Part shown: positions 22,678 to 23,462 of the stretch, piece by piece | How positions within the stretch are numbered: the first letter of the stretch is position 1 | Layout: the number at the start of each line of letters is the position of its first letter | Assembly: GCA_023436925.1 (NCBI GenBank) | Contig: JAEZHJ010000084.1 | Span: 1 to 23,462, forward strand | Length of the DNA stretch: 23,462 bases | Source of the DNA: Actinomycetes bacterium | Lineage (GTDB): Bacteria; Actinomycetota; Actinomycetes; Propionibacteriales; Propionibacteriaceae | Direction of reading: 5' to 3' | Program-made: the position numbers and the translations under genes | The notes under the pieces: generated by a model | What the model was told of the DNA's origin: nothing | What the model saw: only the letters and a program-made list of their open reading frames with translations | Databases searched by the model: none

Positions 22678-23444
22678 GCGATCACCACCTCGATTCCCTC
22701 GTCGCTGAAGGCGGCCCGCTCCGCTGCCGGGATGCCGTCGTCGGTGATCAGGACGTCCACCGCGGCGCTCGGCGCGAAGCTGACCAGGAGCTCGACGCCC
22801 AGCTTGGAGCTGTCCGCCAGCACGACCACCTTGCGGGCCGCGGCGATCATGGCGCGCTTGACCGCGGCCTCGTCGTGGTCGGGGGTGGACAGCCCGTAGC
22901 GGGCGGTGAGGCCGTTGGTGCCGATGAAGGCGACATCGCAGCGCAGGTTGGCCAGCCGGGCCAGCGGCTCGGGGCCGACACAGGCCTGGGTCACCCCGCG
23001 CAGCCGTCCGCCGAGCAGCTGGACGCCGACCTGGTCGAGACCGGCGAGCTGGGACGCGGCGGGCAGCGAGTTGGTGACGACCGTCCCGACGCTGCCGGGG
23101 CGGATCAGCGCCGCCAGCCGGGTGATGGTCGATCCGGCGTCGAGGATCACCGAGCCGTCCGGCCGGCCGGGGAGCTGGGCCAGGGCCACCTGGGCGATCC
23201 GGTTCTTCTCGGCGGCGTGCGCGGGCTCCCGGTCGGCCAGGGTGGGTTCGACCAGGGAGAGCCGCTCGGTCATCACGGCCCCGCCGTGGACCCGCCGCAG
23301 GATGCCGCGCCGGTCGAGGATCTCCAGGTCGCGCCGGATCGTCTCCGAGGTGACCTCAAAGCGTTCGGCCAGTTCGGAGACCGCCACCCGCTCGGCGGTG
23401 CGGACGATCTCGACGATCGCCTGCTGCCGTTCCTGCGGGTACAT
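22674..23444 (-). CDS. fruR: DeoR-family regulator of the fructose operon
   Basis: This 256-residue regulator has an N-terminal winged helix-turn-helix (VAVSELAERFEVTSETIRRD, about 20-39, then RRGILRRVHGGAV) and a DeoR C-terminal sugar-phosphate sensor (VILDAGSTITRLA; FIGTNGLTARYGLSTPD; KVVVLADSSKLG). It is the first gene of a regulator-fruK-fruA operon and most likely represses it until fructose 1-phosphate or the bisphosphate accumulates. The effector is inferred from related systems. The ATG at 23444 is preceded by GGGAG a few nt upstream. The promoter and operator lie beyond the right edge, where only 18 bp remain. Confidence 0.93.
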   Translation of the reverse strand: MYPQERQQAIVEIVRTAERVAVSELAERFEVTSETIRRDLEILDRRGILRRVHGGAVMTERLSLVEPTLADREPAHAAEKNRIAQVALAQLPGRPDGSVILDAGSTITRLAALIRPGSVGTVVTNSLPAASQLAGLDQVGVQLLGGRLRGVTQACVGPEPLARLANLRCDVAFIGTNGLTARYGLSTPDHDEAAVKRAMIAAARKVVVLADSSKLGVELLVSFAPSAAVDVLITDDGIPAAERAAFSDEGIEVVIA

Positions 23445-23462
23445 CGCGCTCCCGTCGCCAGC

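Overview
The window is high-GC, densely coded DNA typical of an actinobacterium (Actinomycetota). The evidence is a CarD-type RNA polymerase regulator beside ispD/ispF, a long-form (~480 aa) GlyA, a DUF2207 membrane protein, many GTG starts, and several genes whose -10 box lies 6-7 nt upstream of the start codon, as in leaderless mRNAs. A propionibacterial or nocardioid-like relative would fit, but this is an impression; no marker here fixes the genus. I see no tRNA, rRNA, insertion sequence, phage gene or CRISPR array.

Region 1 (about 1-650) holds an edge repeat/hairpin and a DinB-family protein. Region 2 (about 696-10,800, all on the minus strand, read right to left) is a carbohydrate-uptake locus that I interpret as L-rhamnose/rhamnoside utilisation. 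It contains a LacI-family repressor, an L-rhamnose isomerase of the RhaI type, an EamA/RhtA-like transporter, a sugar ABC importer (lipoprotein plus two permeases, no ATPase) and a GH106-like glycoside hydrolase. The hydrolase is split into a catalytic protein and a separate C-terminal beta-sandwich protein. Copies of a TTGAAACGTTTCAA-like palindrome lie upstream of rhaI, the EamA gene and the ABC operon, with a weaker one at lacI, and two lie next to strong TTGACA-N17-TAnnnT promoters. They define a local LacI regulon. In this model oligosaccharides are imported intact, cut in the cytoplasm and the freed rhamnose isomerised. Rhamnulokinase, aldolase and the ABC ATPase are not in the window.

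Region 3 (about 10,800-15,530) is glyA (+), a DUF2207 protein (-) and a membrane-anchored neutral zinc metallopeptidase (+). Region 4 (about 15,534-19,430) is an isoprenoid-precursor block: ispD-ispF (-, 4-base overlap), divergent dxs (+), and carD (-) facing dxs across a shared hairpin terminator. Region 5 (about 19,588-23,444, minus strand) is a classical fructose operon: a DeoR-family regulator, 1-phosphofructokinase and a fused fructose PTS EIIABC, with a 4-base overlap and then a 33-base gap.

The least ordinary points are the LacI operator set, the split GH106-like enzyme, the long hairpin between the binding-protein gene and the permeases, dxs placed between carD and ispDF, and the run of leaderless promoters.
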